NCBI GenBank assembly: GCA_041671525.1
Contig: JBAZBJ010000002.1
Location: 49,022-113,021, forward strand
Origin: UBA11098 sp041671525
GTDB lineage: Bacteria > Patescibacteriota > Minisyncoccia > Moranbacterales > UBA2206
Length of the DNA: 64,000 nucleotides
Reading direction: 5' to 3'
Positions within the stretch are counted from its first letter, which is position 1; every line of letters begins with the position of its first letter. Made by a program: the position numbers and the translations under genes. Positions 1-7,311 of the stretch are shown piece by piece. The notes beneath the pieces are model-generated. The model did not search any database, was not told where the DNA came from, and saw only the letters and a list, made by a program, of their open reading frames with translations.

Positions 1-54
1 GTCGCACCCAAAGTCGCCAAGTTTCGAGCCAAATTTGGAAATTTGTATGAATAA
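1..54 (+). CDS. Possible C-terminal end of an upstream protein (partial)
   Basis: An open frame enters from the left edge and stops with TAA at 52-54. It encodes VAPKVAKFRAKFGNLYE, a basic tail. The fragment is too short to identify. A basic C-terminus of a small nucleic-acid-binding protein is conceivable, but this is only an impression. Confidence 0.25.
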   Translation, partial: VAPKVAKFRAKFGNLYE

Positions 55-159
55 AAATTGATGGCCGCTTTTTTAGAGGGTCCCGCCTTGCTGGATTTTT
101 GTAATATGAAAATTTTAGCAGGCAAAATTGTATTAACGGCAAAGGTTAAAATAAAAAAA

Positions 160-1014
160 ATGAAAAAGTATCTTCTATTCAGCCTGGCCGTGGCTGCTTT
201 TGTCTTCCTTGTTGTTCTGGAAATTTTTTTCGTCCAGGAGAAAAAAGCGGATCAGGAAATTCAACCAGAAGTCATTCCGAAAGAGGAAATTGGTGAAGCA
301 CGCACATTGATCCGGGTGTCCAAGCCGGCGGTTGATGCGGAAATCGACAGTCCGGTGGAAATCGTCGGGGAAGCACGCGGAACCTGGTTTTTTGAAGCCA
401 GTTTCCCGATCCGGTTGGTGGACGCGGAGGGAAACACTTTGGGGCGGGCGATCGCTGTGGCCCAATCCGACTGGATGACGGAAGAGTTTGTGCCCTTCAA
501 AGCTACGCTGACTTTCAATCCGCGCGCTGCTCAAAGCGGCCAAATAATTTTGGAAAAAGATAATCCGTCCGGTTTGCCGGAGCATGATGATTCTTTCGTT
601 GTGCCGGTCAGATTTTCTCAAGCAAAAACGACGACGGTCAAGGTATTTTTTGGCAAAGAGCAGGATGGAGAAAACACGGATTGCGGCGCCGTGTCCGCGC
701 GGGATCGGACAATTCCCAAAATACCGGCTGTCGGGCGCGCGGCGCTCGAACAGCTATTGCTTGGACCGACCGCGGAGGAATTGGCGCAAGGCTATTCCAC
801 CGCAATCAATGCCGGCGTCAAAGTGCAGACCTTCAGCATCCAACACGGCGTGGCTTTTGCGGATTTTGACGAGCAGTTGGGAAAAGATGTCGGCGGAGCC
901 TGTCGAGTGGCTGCCATCCGGGCTCAGATCACTGAAACCTTGAAACAGTTCCCGACTGTTACGGAAGTCGTCATTTTTATCAACGGCCAAGAAGAGGATG
1001 TCCTCCAGCCTTAA
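160..1014 (+). CDS. Membrane-anchored Gmad2/GerMN domain protein
   Basis: This 284-residue protein has an N-terminal membrane anchor (about residues 4-24), then an Ig-like Gmad2 domain (about 49-153) and a GerMN domain (about 158-282). Both domain types occur together in Gram-positive spore or envelope proteins and in CPR surface proteins, where they probably bind cell-wall or protein partners outside the membrane. No catalytic motif is evident. I chose the ATG at 160 because it begins the signal-anchor, and a TAAAAT hexamer at 147-152 ends 7 nt before it, as in other apparently leaderless genes here; longer starts would add an unrelated 34-residue extension. It overlaps the convergent hydrolase gene by 4 nt. 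Confidence 0.8.
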   Translation: MKKYLLFSLAVAAFVFLVVLEIFFVQEKKADQEIQPEVIPKEEIGEARTLIRVSKPAVDAEIDSPVEIVGEARGTWFFEASFPIRLVDAEGNTLGRAIAVAQSDWMTEEFVPFKATLTFNPRAAQSGQIILEKDNPSGLPEHDDSFVVPVRFSQAKTTTVKVFFGKEQDGENTDCGAVSARDRTIPKIPAVGRAALEQLLLGPTAEELAQGYSTAINAGVKVQTFSIQHGVAFADFDEQLGKDVGGACRVAAIRAQITETLKQFPTVTEVVIFINGQEEDVLQP

Positions 1015-2048
1015 TTCTGGGAATTTTTGACGTGCGTATCGAAAAATTCCAGCGAGCGTTGCATGACTTGTGCCTGCGCGTTGATGAAGGTATGCGGTTC
1101 GTTGGGATATTCATAGTACGTAACCGCTTTGGCGGCTTTTTTCAGGTTGTCGTTCAATTCCTGCGACCATTCTACCGGTACGTCCTGATCGAGCGCGCCT
1201 TGGTGGAGCAGGATAGGGGAAGTGATGTTGGCAAAATAATTTTCCGCGGACACGGTTTTCCAAAATTCGGGATTGGTTTCGAAAGTGCCATATTTTGCCA
1301 AAGTTTTTTGCGCGATGTCAGACATTTCCGGGGCGACCCAGCGGTCGAAATTTTCTTTGTAATCGGCGTTGATGGGCGCCAGCAGCACGAAGGCCTTGAC
1401 CAGCTCGGGTTTGACAACCATCACGTTGAGCGTGATACCGCCGCCCATGGAATGGCCAAGCATCCCGATTCTTTCTTTGTCCAGCGATTGCAAATCAGAA
1501 TTTTTGATGGCATAGATGGCATTGATCACGTCTTCGGTATAGCCGGTGCGCGGCTTGGTATCATTGTCGGGATCGCTGTCGGAGGCGGCGTAGTTGCGGT
1601 AGTCAGAATGCAAAACGGCATAGCCGCGGCGCGCGAAGTAATCCTGCTCTCTTTTGAGGCCTTGTCCATTTTTGTAAAAGGCCGGTTCGATGAAGCCGTG
1701 ATTCAAGAGCAAGACCGGGAACGGACCAGCTCCCACAGGCACATTCAGAATGCCGGAAATTTTCAGGCCTTCGCTGCGATAGGTGATATAGTAACGGGTG
1801 TAAGCTTCATTTTTGTCCAAAACTTTTTCCAGTTGCAGGGCGTGGCCTTGGAAATCTTTGGCCATGAGCACCGGCAGCGAATCCGGATGTGGTGCGCCCT
1901 TCGGCGGCGCAGGGTTTTCCTCGGGGAAGGCATTTTCGGTGACTGTTGGGGCTGGATTATTTGGGGCAAATTTTTTGGTGATCAGGAAACCGGCGATAAT
2001 TATCGATAGGGCAACCAGACCCAACAAAGCGAATTTATTTTTTTGCAT
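1011..2048 (-). CDS. Membrane-anchored alpha/beta hydrolase (prolyl-oligopeptidase-like)
   Basis: This 345-residue protein has an N-terminal hydrophobic anchor (residues 7-24), a Pro-rich linker and an alpha/beta hydrolase fold. The nucleophile elbow is GHSMGG with Ser200. The acid is probably Asp287 in HQGALDQD and the base His319 in NEPHT. HGF at 117-119 fits the oxyanion site. The family includes dienelactone hydrolases, esterases and S9-type peptidases, and the substrate cannot be told from sequence. The protein is probably extracytoplasmic. The ATG at 2048 is preferred over an upstream one that adds 13 unrelated residues. A minus-strand -10 (TATACT, 2080-2075) lies about 27 nt upstream. 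Confidence 0.85.
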   Translation of the reverse strand: MQKNKFALLGLVALSIIIAGFLITKKFAPNNPAPTVTENAFPEENPAPPKGAPHPDSLPVLMAKDFQGHALQLEKVLDKNEAYTRYYITYRSEGLKISGILNVPVGAGPFPVLLLNHGFIEPAFYKNGQGLKREQDYFARRGYAVLHSDYRNYAASDSDPDNDTKPRTGYTEDVINAIYAIKNSDLQSLDKERIGMLGHSMGGGITLNVMVVKPELVKAFVLLAPINADYKENFDRWVAPEMSDIAQKTLAKYGTFETNPEFWKTVSAENYFANITSPILLHQGALDQDVPVEWSQELNDNLKKAAKAVTYYEYPNEPHTFINAQAQVMQRSLEFFDTHVKNSQN

Positions 2049-2167
2049 ATAAATTATTTTAAGAGGTGCTAAGTAGTATACATCCAAACCAGATATATTT
2101 CAATGGTTCCAAATGTCCCAAACAAGCCATTTTGAAATTATCACAGATGAGTTTTGTATTTTAGAGC

Positions 2168-2893
2168 ATGCAGAAAATTCCCTCCATATTTATTGTTGGT
2201 CTTGTGGTTGCGGTGTCAGCTTTTTGGGGTTGGAGAAAAATAACTGCGCCCAGCGCCAATCAGGTCAGTGAGATTCCGCCAATGGCAATTTCTAATCCGC
2301 CGGTGACCATTCCTGCTCCGTCTGACATAGATAACAATGATCAAAATAATCAAAATCCAAATACCCCAGCGCCACCAGTAACCAGTAGCAGCAACTTCCA
2401 GTCGCCGCTGGCTCGCGCCGTAGAAAGAGTGACCAAAAAACCGTTCGGGATTTTCATCACCCCGCAGACCTCACCGGTTACTCCGGAAAAATTCAGTGGC
2501 TATCACACCGGCGCGGACTTCGAAATTTTTCCGGAGGAGTTGGAGGCCGCGGTGCCGGTCGCAGCGGTTTGCGAGGGAAAAATACTAGCCAGAAGAACCG
2601 CGAGTGGATATGGCGGTGTGGCAGTGCAGGCGTGTGATCTCAATGGACAAGCAATCACGGTGGTGTATGGCCATCTGAAATTAAACAGCGTCACTGCCAA
2701 GGTTGGCGACAGTTTAAACGCGGGTGAGACGCTGGGTGTGTTGGGCGCAGCCTATAGCGCCGAAACCAGCGGCGAGCGCAAGCACCTGCATCTGGGTTTT
2801 CACAAGGGCGCGGCGATCAACATTTCAGGCTACGTCCCAAACAAATCCGCCCTGGCCGGCTGGCTCGACCCATGCGCGTATGTCTGCCAATAA
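2168..2893 (+). CDS. M23 family (LytM-type) metallopeptidase, membrane-anchored
   Basis: This 241-residue protein has a short N-terminal hydrophobic anchor (residues 5-20), an Asn/Pro/Thr-rich linker (30-75) and a LytM/M23 domain (about 90-235). Zinc-binding motifs are visible: H113-xxx-D117 in YHTGADFEI and the HLH pair (His206/His208) in KHLHLGFH, with His169 in YGHL. M23 enzymes cleave peptidoglycan cross-bridges outside the membrane. The start is the first ATG giving a complete signal-anchor, with no Shine-Dalgarno; an AT-rich TATTTT lies 5-11 nt upstream. Confidence 0.87.
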   Translation: MQKIPSIFIVGLVVAVSAFWGWRKITAPSANQVSEIPPMAISNPPVTIPAPSDIDNNDQNNQNPNTPAPPVTSSSNFQSPLARAVERVTKKPFGIFITPQTSPVTPEKFSGYHTGADFEIFPEELEAAVPVAAVCEGKILARRTASGYGGVAVQACDLNGQAITVVYGHLKLNSVTAKVGDSLNAGETLGVLGAAYSAETSGERKHLHLGFHKGAAINISGYVPNKSALAGWLDPCAYVCQ

Positions 2894-2929
2894 GCGGCAA
2901 TGGCGGTGGGAATTTCGCCGATTTGGGTA

Positions 2930-2935
2930 TATAAT
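2930..2935 (+). promoter_or_regulatory. -10 element, probable leaderless promoter
   Basis: A perfect TATAAT ends 6 nt before the ATG at 2942, so the predicted transcription start falls on or next to the start codon. Confidence 0.6.
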
Positions 2936-2941
2936 GGAGAC

Positions 2942-3853
2942 ATGAGGAAAATAAAAACTTGGGTGGCCGTCGTTATTATTTTGGTCGCCACCGGCGCGCT
3001 GGCGGCGCTGTTACTGTTCTATAATAAAGAACAAAAAAAACTATTGGAAAGTTCGGCGCAGCTGCAAGGACAAAAGCAAACAACGGCGCCGCGCGTCAAA
3101 AAACCAAAGGACGCGCAATTTTTGTTCGCGACTTTCGGGGACAGGAATGTTTACAAAATCCAAAGAGGCGACAAATGGCTGGTGGTGCTGGATGGCCAGG
3201 AAAGTCCGCTGTATGATTGTGTCGGCAATCCGGCCTTCAGCCCGGATGGCAGCCAGTTCGCCTATAGCGCGTGTCTGGATGGCAAAACATTTGTGGTGAT
3301 CGATGGCGTGCCGCTTACCAGCGGTTATGACTCCATCAGCGAGATTGCTTTCAGCCCGGACGGGAAAAAGTTGGCTTATGTAGCCGGCAGGGAAGGGAAG
3401 TATGTGGTGGTTTTGAACCAGATGGAAGGCAAGGCCTATCAGGAAATCGGCTTGTTGCAGACAGAAGGCAAGTCGGCCATGCTGATTTTCAGTCCGGACA
3501 GCCAGCAAATTTTTTATAAAGTCATTGAGAATAACCAGCAGTTCATGGTGATCAATAATCAAGAGGGGAAACATTATTCAGATATCGGGACGCTGTATTT
3601 TAACTCTGACGGCAGTCAATTTGCCTATGACGCGCAAGACGGCAATCGGCAAGTCACGGTCGTTAACAATGTAGAGGTGGCCGTTACCAATACTAACAAT
3701 ACTAACAACTCAAGCACCAATCCAAATAACTATGCCCCAACGACCAACAATTCCTCCGGCAACTCCTATCGGCGTAGCGGCCGGGATGTTTTTCTCGATC
3801 CGAATCGGATGCAGGTGCCGATTTGTGAAGGTGGCGACAAATGTAATTTTTGA
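2942..3853 (+). CDS. Membrane-anchored beta-propeller (PD40/TolB-like) protein
   Basis: This 303-residue protein has an N-terminal anchor (residues 6-25) and a short charged linker. At least four PD40/WD40-like blades follow, recognisable by AFSPDGSQFAYSA, AFSPDGKKLAYVA, IFSPDSQQIFYKV and YFNSDGSQFAYDA (about residues 60-245). It ends in an Asn/Thr-rich low-complexity stretch (about 250-280) and a basic/Cys-containing tail. Such propellers usually mediate protein binding outside the membrane. The ATG at 2942 is chosen because the -10 element lies just upstream and an earlier in-frame ATG adds no signal-anchor. An intrinsic terminator follows. Confidence 0.78.
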   Translation: MRKIKTWVAVVIILVATGALAALLLFYNKEQKKLLESSAQLQGQKQTTAPRVKKPKDAQFLFATFGDRNVYKIQRGDKWLVVLDGQESPLYDCVGNPAFSPDGSQFAYSACLDGKTFVVIDGVPLTSGYDSISEIAFSPDGKKLAYVAGREGKYVVVLNQMEGKAYQEIGLLQTEGKSAMLIFSPDSQQIFYKVIENNQQFMVINNQEGKHYSDIGTLYFNSDGSQFAYDAQDGNRQVTVVNNVEVAVTNTNNTNNSSTNPNNYAPTTNNSSGNSYRRSGRDVFLDPNRMQVPICEGGDKCNF

Positions 3854-3857
3854 CGAA

Positions 3858-3881
3858 TAAATCCCCGTAAAAAGGGATTTT
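3858..3881 (+). terminator. Intrinsic terminator
   Basis: AAATCCC and GGGATTT arms flank an 8-nt loop and are followed by T residues, just after the beta-propeller gene. Confidence 0.65.
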
Positions 3882-3966
3882 TAAATCCAGCGGGAAATAA
3901 ACTCGGTAAAATGCAGTAATAGAGTGTGCTTTGGCCGCAGTTTAAAAAATATTCAAGGGTCAGTTT

Positions 3967-5526
3967 ATGGGAAAAAAGGTATCGGTAAAAAAAAGATCGC
4001 TTCTGGCCGACGAAGCGCGGCAATATCAAGAGCTGTGGGAGAACGCGCCGGTTGCTTATCATATCCTGGATACTCACGGAATAATTTTGCGGGTAAACAA
4101 GACGGAAGCGCGCATGTTGGGTTATGCGACAGAAGAGATGGTCGGCCGCTCGATTTTTGATTTTATTTTGCCGGCGCAAAGGGAAGATGCGGAACAAAGA
4201 TTTCGATTGAAACTGGCCGGAAAAAAATTAGTCGGACAGAGTTTACCCCGCAAAGATGAACGGGTGTATGTCAAAAAAGATGGCACACAATTTTATGTGT
4301 CCATCCAGGATGTTTTGGAAAAAGATGATCAGGGCAAGGTGGTGGGCGTACGCACGACTATGATGGATATCACCGAGCGAGTCAGGGCGGCAGAGGCTCT
4401 GCGGACAAGCGAGCAGCGGACACAAGCGATGAATGTTTTGCTGCAGTTTTCCAATCAGGTCCGGACCAAAAAAGAATATCTGGAGATTGTCATTGAACAG
4501 TTGAAAAAATGGAGCGGGTGCGCCCAGTGCGGCATCCGTATTTTGAATAAAGAAGGCTATATCCCGTTTGACGCTTATTCCGGTTTCACGCGGGCCTTTT
4601 GGGAAGCGGAAAATTGGCTGTCGCTCAAAAAAGATCAGTGCGCTTGTGTCCGGGTCATTGCTGAGAAGCCGGATCCGCAGGACCGACAAGCGATGACGGC
4701 GACAGGTTCTTTTTATACGAAAAACAGTCTGCAATTTGTCGCGCAGCTGGCTCCCGAGGCGCGACAGCGCTTTCGGGGAGAATGTATGCGCTGCGGCTTT
4801 GCTTCGCTGGCGGTCATCCCGATCCGCTCCAAAGGTAAAGTGGTGGGCGCCATCCATTTGGCGGACAAAAAGGAGGGTCTGTTCACTCCGAAAAGAATGG
4901 AATTCATGGAAATGTTGACACCACTCATCGGCGAGGCCATTACCAAATTCAATTCTGCGGATAAATTGCGCGAGAGTAATGAATTGTTGCAAAAATCTCA
5001 GGAACAATTGATCGAGGCATATAAACACCAAGGCGTGATAAATAGAAAAATTTCCTTTCTGCTCGAATTGGAAAAACATCAGCAAGGCAAGAAGAGAGCG
5101 GAGGTGGTTAGGTATATTTTGGATTCAGCGATCAATCTAGCGCGGGCTGACGCCGGGATAATATACAGTTTTGATGAGAATAAAGATAAAACATGCAGTT
5201 TGGTGGCTAGTAGCGGACTACCAAAAGATAAACAAGCAGAAGCCAAGAAATTGACCGGGAAAAATTGTCCACTGCTTAAAAATTTAGTCAAAAATCCCGT
5301 GCGTCTGCAGGGAGCTCCGGCGGAACATGGAGTAGGGGCGGCACCTTTGGCCGCCGGCATCCAATATTTTTTACTGTTACCCATAATGAAGGAAAAGAAG
5401 GCGAAGGGTTGCATATTTTTGGAATTTTTTCGAAAGAGATCGATGGACACACATGAATTGGAATTTTTCGATGTTTTTTCAATGCATGCTTCAATGGCGC
5501 TAGTCAATATCGGCGTCATAAAATAA
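3967..5526 (+). CDS. PAS-GAF-GAF sensor protein without output domain
   Basis: This 519-residue, apparently soluble protein has a PAS domain with PAC-like end (about residues 12-145; LWENAPVAYHILDTHGIILRV is its start), a first GAF domain (about 160-325) and, after a coiled-coil linker (325-355), a second GAF domain (about 360-515). The first GAF has clustered cysteines (CAQC, CAC, CMRC), compatible with metal or redox sensing, which is an inference. There is no histidine-kinase, GGDEF, EAL or HTH output, so it either signals by binding a partner or is a truncated relic. No two-component partner is adjacent. Confidence 0.75.
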   Translation: MGKKVSVKKRSLLADEARQYQELWENAPVAYHILDTHGIILRVNKTEARMLGYATEEMVGRSIFDFILPAQREDAEQRFRLKLAGKKLVGQSLPRKDERVYVKKDGTQFYVSIQDVLEKDDQGKVVGVRTTMMDITERVRAAEALRTSEQRTQAMNVLLQFSNQVRTKKEYLEIVIEQLKKWSGCAQCGIRILNKEGYIPFDAYSGFTRAFWEAENWLSLKKDQCACVRVIAEKPDPQDRQAMTATGSFYTKNSLQFVAQLAPEARQRFRGECMRCGFASLAVIPIRSKGKVVGAIHLADKKEGLFTPKRMEFMEMLTPLIGEAITKFNSADKLRESNELLQKSQEQLIEAYKHQGVINRKISFLLELEKHQQGKKRAEVVRYILDSAINLARADAGIIYSFDENKDKTCSLVASSGLPKDKQAEAKKLTGKNCPLLKNLVKNPVRLQGAPAEHGVGAAPLAAGIQYFLLLPIMKEKKAKGCIFLEFFRKRSMDTHELEFFDVFSMHASMALVNIGVIK

Positions 5527-5535
5527 TGCTATAAT
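5527..5535 (+). promoter_or_regulatory. Extended -10 (TGC-TATAAT), leaderless promoter
   Basis: The hexamer ends 6 nt before the ATG at 5542. Confidence 0.65.
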
Positions 5536-5541
5536 AAAAGC

Positions 5542-6150
5542 ATGCAACCGGAAACACAGATATTATTATTGGGAGATTTGGGCGGATGGTCATATTTGGC
5601 CGTTTTTTTAATCGCACTTGCGGCCGGCTATCTGGTGCCCTTGCCCGAAGAGGTGGTTTTTGTACTGTTGGGCTATGGTGCGGCCTTGAGTGACGTGAAT
5701 ATTCTGTTGGTCATTTTGGCCAGTGTGCTGGGAATCATCGTTTCCGACAATATCGCTTTTCTGCTGGGACTCAAAGGCAGTGGTCTGGTTGATCGGTTCA
5801 AAAAAAGAATTGCGCCTGAGCAGTTAGCTAAGTACGAAGGATTGATAGATAGCCATGCCGGCAAAACAATTTTTACTTCACGTTTTATTCCGACCTTGCG
5901 CGTCCTGGTGCCGATCCTGGCCGGCACCATGAAAATCAGCTGGAAAACTTTTTTCGCCTACGCGACTTTGGCTGCCGTCATCGACACGGGCGCTTTGATT
6001 TTACTCGGGTATGTCTTCGACCAAAGAATTTCTTCGGTCATCGCCACGACCCGGGAAACGGTGCATATTTTGAGCATCGTTTCTATCATTATTATCGGAG
6101 GGGTAGTCAGTTTCTTTGTGCGGACGTTGTTTTTTAAAAAAAATGAATAA
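5542..6150 (+). CDS. DedA/SNARE-associated family membrane protein
   Basis: This 202-residue integral membrane protein matches the DedA (VTT domain) family. It has the LPEEVVFVLLGYGAA segment early and the family signature around residues 110-160 (FTSRFIPTLRVLVPILAGT followed by F.AYATLAAVIDTGALILLGY). Family members act as phospholipid scramblases or undecaprenyl-phosphate recycling flippases; which applies here is unknown. About five to six hydrophobic segments are visible and the length is normal. Confidence 0.88.
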   Translation: MQPETQILLLGDLGGWSYLAVFLIALAAGYLVPLPEEVVFVLLGYGAALSDVNILLVILASVLGIIVSDNIAFLLGLKGSGLVDRFKKRIAPEQLAKYEGLIDSHAGKTIFTSRFIPTLRVLVPILAGTMKISWKTFFAYATLAAVIDTGALILLGYVFDQRISSVIATTRETVHILSIVSIIIIGGVVSFFVRTLFFKKNE

Positions 6151-6162
6151 ACATCGTAATAT

Positions 6163-6191
6163 TTGACAAGTGCCATTTTTTCATGTATACT
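6163..6191 (+). promoter_or_regulatory. Consensus sigma-70-type promoter
   Basis: TTGACA (6163-6168), a 17-bp spacer and TATACT (6186-6191) form a near-perfect promoter. It reads toward the 46-codon frame at 6304 and would give a leader of about 105 nt. Confidence 0.75.
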
Positions 6192-6303
6192 ACTATGGTG
6201 CTTAATTAGGAAGTTGGCACGAAATTCGCAAAATATTTTATTTCTAATAAGGTATTTTTTTATTTTCCAAAATGGCTAATTTTTTATAAATTTAAGTTAA
6301 ATT

Positions 6304-6444
6304 ATGTCAAAATTTGAGCTACTTAAACAATTGGAATATCTGATCGCTTTTCAAACGAACTGCTTAAGTGCAGGGAATTGGGAAGATTTTGACATTACGG
6401 AGAATAAAATTAAGCAGCTGGAGGAGGAGATCATCAGAATATAA
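6304..6444 (+). CDS. Small hypothetical protein (46 aa)
   Basis: The reading frame begins MSKFELLKQLEYL and ends EEEIIRI before TAA at 6442-6444. It is amphipathic and acidic, with a Trp-containing turn (GNWEDFDI) between two predicted helices, so it looks like a helical hairpin. It lacks a Shine-Dalgarno but is the first substantial frame downstream of a consensus promoter, which argues for expression. I do not recognise a family. Confidence 0.5.
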   Translation: MSKFELLKQLEYLIAFQTNCLSAGNWEDFDITENKIKQLEEEIIRI

Positions 6445-6529
6445 GCCGGATGCGGTTTTCGACTGTTGAGTTTTATGTTAGACTTAACAAGTTATCATAA
6501 TTTCTTAAAAAAATTATACTATGTTGGAT

Positions 6530-6898
6530 ATGCAACAAGTCTTTAGCGAAATCCGCGAAGCGAAAAAAGAAATGAAGGAACTCCGCGCGCAATACAAAGA
6601 TGCGCTGGCGCAAACTGATAAATATCAGGAAACAGCTGAGAAAATAAAATTAATGCGCGAAGAGAAGAAAACCATCGAGACTAAGGTGCAACAGCAACTG
6701 GGAAAATCTTATGAAAAATTGGAGGACTTGAAGAGTGAAGTGCTAGCCAAGGAAGAGTTGTTGAACGACATCGCCATCACGACCTTGATGGACGGCAAAA
6801 CGGTGGAAGTGGTGGATGAATTCCAGAACAAATACGAACCGGTCTACGTGGTCAAATTCAAAAAGACCAATGAAATTGTGACGGAAGAGAATGCTTGA
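6530..6898 (+). CDS. Coiled-coil hypothetical protein
   Basis: This 122-residue protein starts with a long charged helix (about residues 1-80, heptad-like with many Glu/Lys/Arg) and ends with a small beta-rich segment (KTVEVVDEFQNKYEPVYVVKFKKTN). No known family is recognised. A TATACT hexamer at 6515-6520 sits 9 nt before this ATG and directly abuts an ATG at 6521. That makes 6530 the likelier start for a near-leaderless mRNA, and the 6521 start would add three residues. The stop codon overlaps the -35 of the downstream RNA promoter. Confidence 0.6.
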   Translation: MQQVFSEIREAKKEMKELRAQYKDALAQTDKYQETAEKIKLMREEKKTIETKVQQQLGKSYEKLEDLKSEVLAKEELLNDIAITTLMDGKTVEVVDEFQNKYEPVYVVKFKKTNEIVTEENA

Positions 6899-6923
6899 CT
6901 TATTAAGCAAATAAATTTAAACT
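6895..6923 (+). promoter_or_regulatory. Promoter of the structured RNA
   Basis: TTGACT (6895-6900), a 17-bp spacer and TAAACT (6918-6923) predict a transcription start near 6930, at the first hairpin of the RNA. Confidence 0.55.
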
Positions 6924-6929
6924 TTTTAT

Positions 6930-7216
6930 ACCAACTGGATCCCAGTTGGTTAGAAAAAGCGCCGAGATGTCGCTTAGAAGCAGCGCATCAGGTGGAAGGC
7001 AATCGACAAATAGCAGCGCAAGTCGAAGGAAATCTTTGCCACCAGCCGCGTAAATTCGGTACGGCGCAAACCAAACCACCTTTAATTACTCAGCCCTAGG
7101 GCGTAGGTTCACGCAAGTGAGACGAGGACCGCAGAAGCACATAACTCTTCTGTGGCGGTAATTAACGATTGATGGTTTGGAAGGGGTGGTGAGGGCAATC
7201 GTGCCAGCCACCTTTT
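6930..7216 (+). ncRNA. Large structured non-coding RNA, family unassigned
   Basis: There is no plausible coding frame here, but many stable elements occur in order. These are: a 5' hairpin (CCAACTGG/CCAGTTGG, 6931-6949); AAGCG/CGCTT (6957-6975); a stem GGTGG..CCACC (6991-7043) enclosing TCGAC/GTCGA (7003-7026) with an A-rich loop; GCCG/CGGC (7045-7065); a long-range helix pairing CCAAACC (7071-7077) with GGTTTGG (7174-7180) and TTAATTAC (7083-7090) with GTAATTAA (7158-7165); a GCAA tetraloop on TCAC/GTGA (7109-7120); and GCAGAAG/CTTCTGT (7131-7153). It ends in an intrinsic terminator. RNase P, tmRNA, 6S and SRP signatures were looked for and not found. It could be a member of a large bacterial ncRNA class such as raiA; I cannot confirm this by eye. 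Confidence 0.75.
7186..7216 (+). terminator. Terminator of the structured RNA
   Basis: GGTGG/CCACC with an inner GGCA/TGCC stem is followed by TTTTT. Confidence 0.75.
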
Positions 7217-7224
7217 TATTTTGG

Positions 7225-7253
7225 TTGACAACACCTCATTTTTGCCATATACT
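7225..7253 (+). promoter_or_regulatory. typA promoter
   Basis: TTGACA (7225-7230), a 17-bp spacer and TATACT (7248-7253) form a consensus promoter upstream of typA. Confidence 0.75.
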
Positions 7254-7270
7254 ATGTAAGTAGATTATTT

Positions 7271-7292
7271 CTGCCAGGGAGGCAGTTTTTTT
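7271..7292 (+). promoter_or_regulatory. Terminator-like hairpin in the typA leader
   Basis: CTGCC/GGCAG with an AGGGA loop and seven T residues lies between the typA promoter and start codon. It has the form of an intrinsic terminator and may attenuate typA. Confidence 0.5.
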
Positions 7293-7311
7293 ATTAAATA
7301 AATTCAATTTT

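Noticed and set aside
1032..2009. Long plus-strand frame opposite the alpha/beta hydrolase gene
   Set aside because: It is the antisense shadow of a gene with a clear catalytic triad; its translation shows no family pattern.
6930..7216. RNase P or SRP RNA
   Set aside because: The GAGGAAAGTC and ACAGAAA hallmarks of RNase P and the GGAAGGAAGCAGC-type SRP domain IV are missing; only partial AGCAGC resemblance is seen.
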